The notes beneath the pieces were generated by a model. That model ran no database searches. It was not told where the DNA came from and worked only from the letters and a program-made list of their open reading frames with translations. A program made the position numbers and the translations under genes. This document shows positions 6,654 to 8,756 of a stretch of DNA of 8,756 bases, one piece after another (within the stretch, counting starts at the first letter, position 1; every line of letters starts with the position of its first letter). Source of the DNA: Promethearchaeota archaeon. GTDB taxonomy: Archaea; Asgardarchaeota; Lokiarchaeia; Sigyniarchaeales; SOKP01. The stretch is taken from NCBI GenBank assembly GCA_030606095.1, contig JAUWHC010000082.1, positions 1 to 8,756 on the forward strand, read 5' to 3'.

Positions 6654-7703
6654 ATGAATAAAATGCTTGCTGCTGTATTTCATAAAATAGGAAAGACGGG
6701 TGGTGAAATTAAATTAGAAGAAGTAAATATTCCTCAAATTACAAAAAGCGATCAAATTTTAATGGAAATAAAAGCTTGTGGAATCTGTGGCACAGATTTA
6801 AAGATAATCGAAGGAGGACACCCTTCTAATGATAATATAATTTTAGGACATGAGTTTGCGGGAATAATTAAAGAAGTGGGAAAGGATGTTAAAGATTTAA
6901 AAATTGGTGATAAAGTTGTCGTTGATCCAAATGAAAAATGTGGGTATTGTATCAATTGTAGGAGGGGTTTATCAAATCTCTGTGAATACATGGCTTTAGG
7001 AACTACATTTGGTATTTTTCAAAATGGCGGTTTCGCTAAATTTAGCGTTTTACCAAGAAGTACGATATTTAAACTACCAGATAATATAGATTTAAATGCG
7101 GCAGCCTTGGTAGAACCTCTTTCTTGTGCCGTTCACTGCCACAATATTGCAGATGTCAAAGAATCAGACAATGTTGTTATAATTGGAGCGGGTCCTATGG
7201 GTTTAATAATCGAATCTGTTGTAAGGAAACATCCAATAAAAAAATTAATTAGTATAGAAATAGATCAATGGCGTGGCCAGAAAGCGTTAGAACTTGGTGC
7301 TGATCATTTAATTAATCCTAATACACAAAATGTAAAAACTGAGATTATGAAAATAACTAACAATAAGGGGGCTGATGTCATCATTGATGCCGTGGGGATT
7401 GCAGATACTTTTGAAATAGCTACTAAAATATGGGCTCATGGTGCTCGATTGATTTGTTTTGGGCAAGACTCTCGTGCTGAAGCGATAATAAAACCAAACG
7501 ACATTGTAAGATATCAGAGGAAAATTATGGGATCTTATATAGGCTATGCTGAAGACTTTTTAGACGCGATCGAGCTAATTTCAAACAAAATAATAGATGT
7601 TGACAAATTAATAACTACAACTATACCTTTAGACAAATTAATTTCAACGGGGTTTAATCTTATGAAAGAAAAAAAGTGCGTAAAAATTATTACAATACCT
7701 TAA
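6654..7703 (+). CDS. Zinc-dependent polyol/sugar-type dehydrogenase (MDR family)
   Basis: A complete 349-aa medium-chain dehydrogenase of the sorbitol/threonine dehydrogenase type. Catalytic zinc residues are C42 (CGICGTD), H66-E67 (GHE) and E154 (VEP); the structural zinc cysteines are C96, C99, C102 and C110. The dinucleotide-binding turn is GAGPMG (178-183), followed by SIEID (200-204), whose acidic residues point to NAD. It is normal in length and lacks the insertions of the IolM-like protein, so it is a paralogue with a different substrate. It is divergent from the MFS gene and may share its regulation. Possible roles are the missing first step (inositol to 2-keto-inositol), reduction of tagaturonate or fructuronate, or an unrelated polyol oxidation. 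The sequence alone does not decide. Family certain, substrate open. Confidence 0.88.
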   Translation: MNKMLAAVFHKIGKTGGEIKLEEVNIPQITKSDQILMEIKACGICGTDLKIIEGGHPSNDNIILGHEFAGIIKEVGKDVKDLKIGDKVVVDPNEKCGYCINCRRGLSNLCEYMALGTTFGIFQNGGFAKFSVLPRSTIFKLPDNIDLNAAALVEPLSCAVHCHNIADVKESDNVVIIGAGPMGLIIESVVRKHPIKKLISIEIDQWRGQKALELGADHLINPNTQNVKTEIMKITNNKGADVIIDAVGIADTFEIATKIWAHGARLICFGQDSRAEAIIKPNDIVRYQRKIMGSYIGYAEDFLDAIELISNKIIDVDKLITTTIPLDKLISTGFNLMKEKKCVKIITIP

Positions 7704-7715
7704 TCGTATCAAAAA

Positions 7716-7720
7716 TTTTT
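7716..7720 (+). terminator. Possible oligo-T terminator after the second dehydrogenase
   Basis: TTTTT begins 13 nt after the TAA stop, within the palindrome AAAAATTTTT (7711-7720). It is short and only suggestive, but the next gene has its own TATA-like box. Confidence 0.35.
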
Positions 7721-7751
7721 AATTGAATAATAATTACTTAAAACAAAGATA

Positions 7752-7760
7752 GAAATATAA
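7752..7760 (+). promoter_or_regulatory. TATA-like box upstream of the 180-aa gene
   Basis: GAAATATAA lies 23-31 nt before the ATG at 7783, and no Shine-Dalgarno lies between. The spacing is that of an archaeal leaderless promoter. Confidence 0.4.
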
Positions 7761-7782
7761 CTCTAAATTTGTCTGAATAATT

Positions 7783-8325
7783 ATGTCTTTTGATTTTTCC
7801 GCTCTCAAAGTACTCGTCAAGAAAATCTTTCCGCTTAAGAAATGTATTTATACAATAGATACTACTGGCGATGGAAAGGCAAACGCCCTCCTAATTAAGG
7901 CTTTGAACCTTATAATGCCAATTCTGGTTCCAAAAGAAATTGAACTCGGTGGATTTAGCACTAAAAATTTTGATATGAATAACTTCGAGTTATCAGATTA
8001 TGGTAAAATGTATCTTGACGAAATTCCGATCAATGTCTCTAAGGAAGATTATGATGTAGAGAAACTTAAAAACCATTTCTCGCTTTATCATAAGGGAGAA
8101 AAATTCACAATTGACGATTTATTGAGCGGTAAGCTTGCTGGGAGAATGATAGCTTTAGGAGATACTATAGATATACTAATTAAAATTGATGATGACGGTT
8201 TAGAAAAATTTTCTGAAGGAAAACATACTTTCAAATTCAAGTCAGAAATAATTCCTACTCTTGAATTCAACTTTGAATTGAACGAGGATAACTTAAACCA
8301 AAAGTTCGATACTCAAGGTTCCTAA
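7783..8325 (+). CDS. Hypothetical protein with a calcium-loop-like DTTGDGKAN motif
   Basis: A complete 180-aa protein that I do not recognise. It has no signal peptide and no convincing membrane span; residues 36-50 are hydrophobic but short and end in PKE. The N-terminal part contains DTTGDGKAN (26-34), which has D, T, D, G and N at places matching the start of an EF-hand or dockerin calcium loop but lacks the usual acidic residue at loop position 12 (L37 there). The remainder (about 97-170) alternates charged and hydrophobic residues, with SGKLAGRMIALGDTIDILIK (115-134), and looks rich in beta strands. A TATA-like box precedes it; the next gene starts 113 bp downstream on the same strand. 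Start and coding status are supported by a single long open frame and ordinary codon use; function is unknown. Confidence 0.7.
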   Translation: MSFDFSALKVLVKKIFPLKKCIYTIDTTGDGKANALLIKALNLIMPILVPKEIELGGFSTKNFDMNNFELSDYGKMYLDEIPINVSKEDYDVEKLKNHFSLYHKGEKFTIDDLLSGKLAGRMIALGDTIDILIKIDDDGLEKFSEGKHTFKFKSEIIPTLEFNFELNEDNLNQKFDTQGS

Positions 8326-8423
8326 ATGCTTTTTACTTAGTTCATTTTTCACCTCTTAGCCATCAAATTCTAATCTTCTAAAATTATATTGTAGTTTTTA
8401 TGTGTAGTTTTAAAAAATATTGC

Positions 8424-8428
8424 GGGTG
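8424..8428 (+). promoter_or_regulatory. Weak Shine-Dalgarno-like GGGTG before the last gene
   Basis: GGGTG ends 10 nt before the ATG at 8439. A TATA-like TTTAAAAAATAT (8409-8420) lies just upstream, so a leaderless start is equally possible. Either supports this ATG. Confidence 0.3.
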
Positions 8429-8438
8429 TTGAATAGCT

Positions 8439-8756
8439 ATGGCAATTTTAGACCAAAACATTTATCCACAGATAAGCGAGTTAAATGAATACTTAAACTT
8501 TATTATTACGTGTCCCGTGTGCAAAGTTCATAAAGAATTAAAGTTCCCGAAATCCGTGGTCAATAAAGCAAGACAATTAACCACAATCTCTCTGCCTAAA
8601 GGATTAATTTGCGAGCATCACTTTCAAGCGTTTGTCGATAAAAATTTTGTGGTACGTGGATATCAAAAAGTAGACTTTGAATTTGATCCTAAAAAATCTC
8701 TGAAACCTAAAGCTGAAGTAAAGCTATTTAACGAAAATGACGATGGACTCTTTGAA
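8439..8756 (+). CDS. Putative zinc-binding protein, 5' part only (Asgard-type hypothetical)
   Basis: An open frame of 106 codons starts at the ATG and runs off the right edge without a stop. It contains CPVC (residues 25-28) and, 30 residues later, CEHH (58-61), a spacing that could bind one zinc ion. The segment FVDKNFVVRGYQKVDFEF (65-82) follows, and then a charged linker rich in Lys, Glu and Asp (83-106), which suggests that another domain lies beyond the edge. I associate this Cys/His plus VRGYQKVDF arrangement with uncharacterised Asgard archaeal proteins, but this is from memory and unverified. It is the next gene after the 180-aa protein, same strand. It could instead be a ribosome- or RNA-associated zinc ribbon. 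No function can be assigned. Confidence 0.65.
   Translation, partial: MAILDQNIYPQISELNEYLNFIITCPVCKVHKELKFPKSVVNKARQLTTISLPKGLICEHHFQAFVDKNFVVRGYQKVDFEFDPKKSLKPKAEVKLFNENDDGLFE

Noticed and set aside
6752..6991. Minus-strand open frames inside the second dehydrogenase and at 8088-8270 inside the 180-aa gene
   Set aside because: They are antisense to well-supported coding regions and their translations show no family features.

Overview
The window is AT-rich and its coding style is archaeal. The threonyl-tRNA synthetase has the archaea-type N-terminal editing domain, several genes lack a Shine-Dalgarno site but have a TATA-like box 20-35 nt upstream, and bare oligo-T tracts follow stop codons. 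The overall flavour, including a small Cys/His protein cut by the right edge that resembles proteins I associate with Lokiarchaeia, suggests an Asgard archaeon (Promethearchaeota). The Asgard placement is an inference; the archaeal placement is well supported.

Layout, left to right: (1) an IolN-like creatininase-fold hydrolase on the minus strand, ending in a T9 tract; (2) a 95-bp divergent promoter region; (3) an IolO-like TIM-barrel epimerase on the plus strand; (4) a complete archaeal ThrRS on the plus strand with its own TATA-like box and Shine-Dalgarno; (5) convergent to it on the minus strand, an IolM-like zinc dehydrogenase; (6) an FLVCR-like MFS transporter on the minus strand, followed by another T9 tract; (7) a 161-bp divergent regulatory region with a perfect 7-3-7 inverted repeat; (8) a second zinc-dependent polyol/sugar-type dehydrogenase on the plus strand; (9) an unrecognised 180-aa protein with a calcium-loop-like motif; (10) the 5' part of a putative zinc-binding protein that runs off the window. 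No gene-free stretch exceeds about 300 bases, and I saw no tRNA, rRNA, CRISPR array or insertion sequence.

The main result is that three genes match, in family, length and motifs, three enzymes of the alternative myo-inositol breakdown route characterised in Thermotoga maritima (TM0412 IolM, TM0413 IolN, TM0416 IolO). In that route 2-keto-myo-inositol (scyllo-inosose) is oxidised again, the diketo ring is hydrolysed to 5-keto-L-gluconate, and this is epimerised to D-tagaturonate. The first enzyme, IolG, is not in the window. The second zinc dehydrogenase is a candidate for that step or for handling a downstream product, and the MFS protein is a candidate uptake system. The cluster is spread over both strands and interrupted by the housekeeping ThrRS gene, so it looks like several short transcripts rather than one operon.
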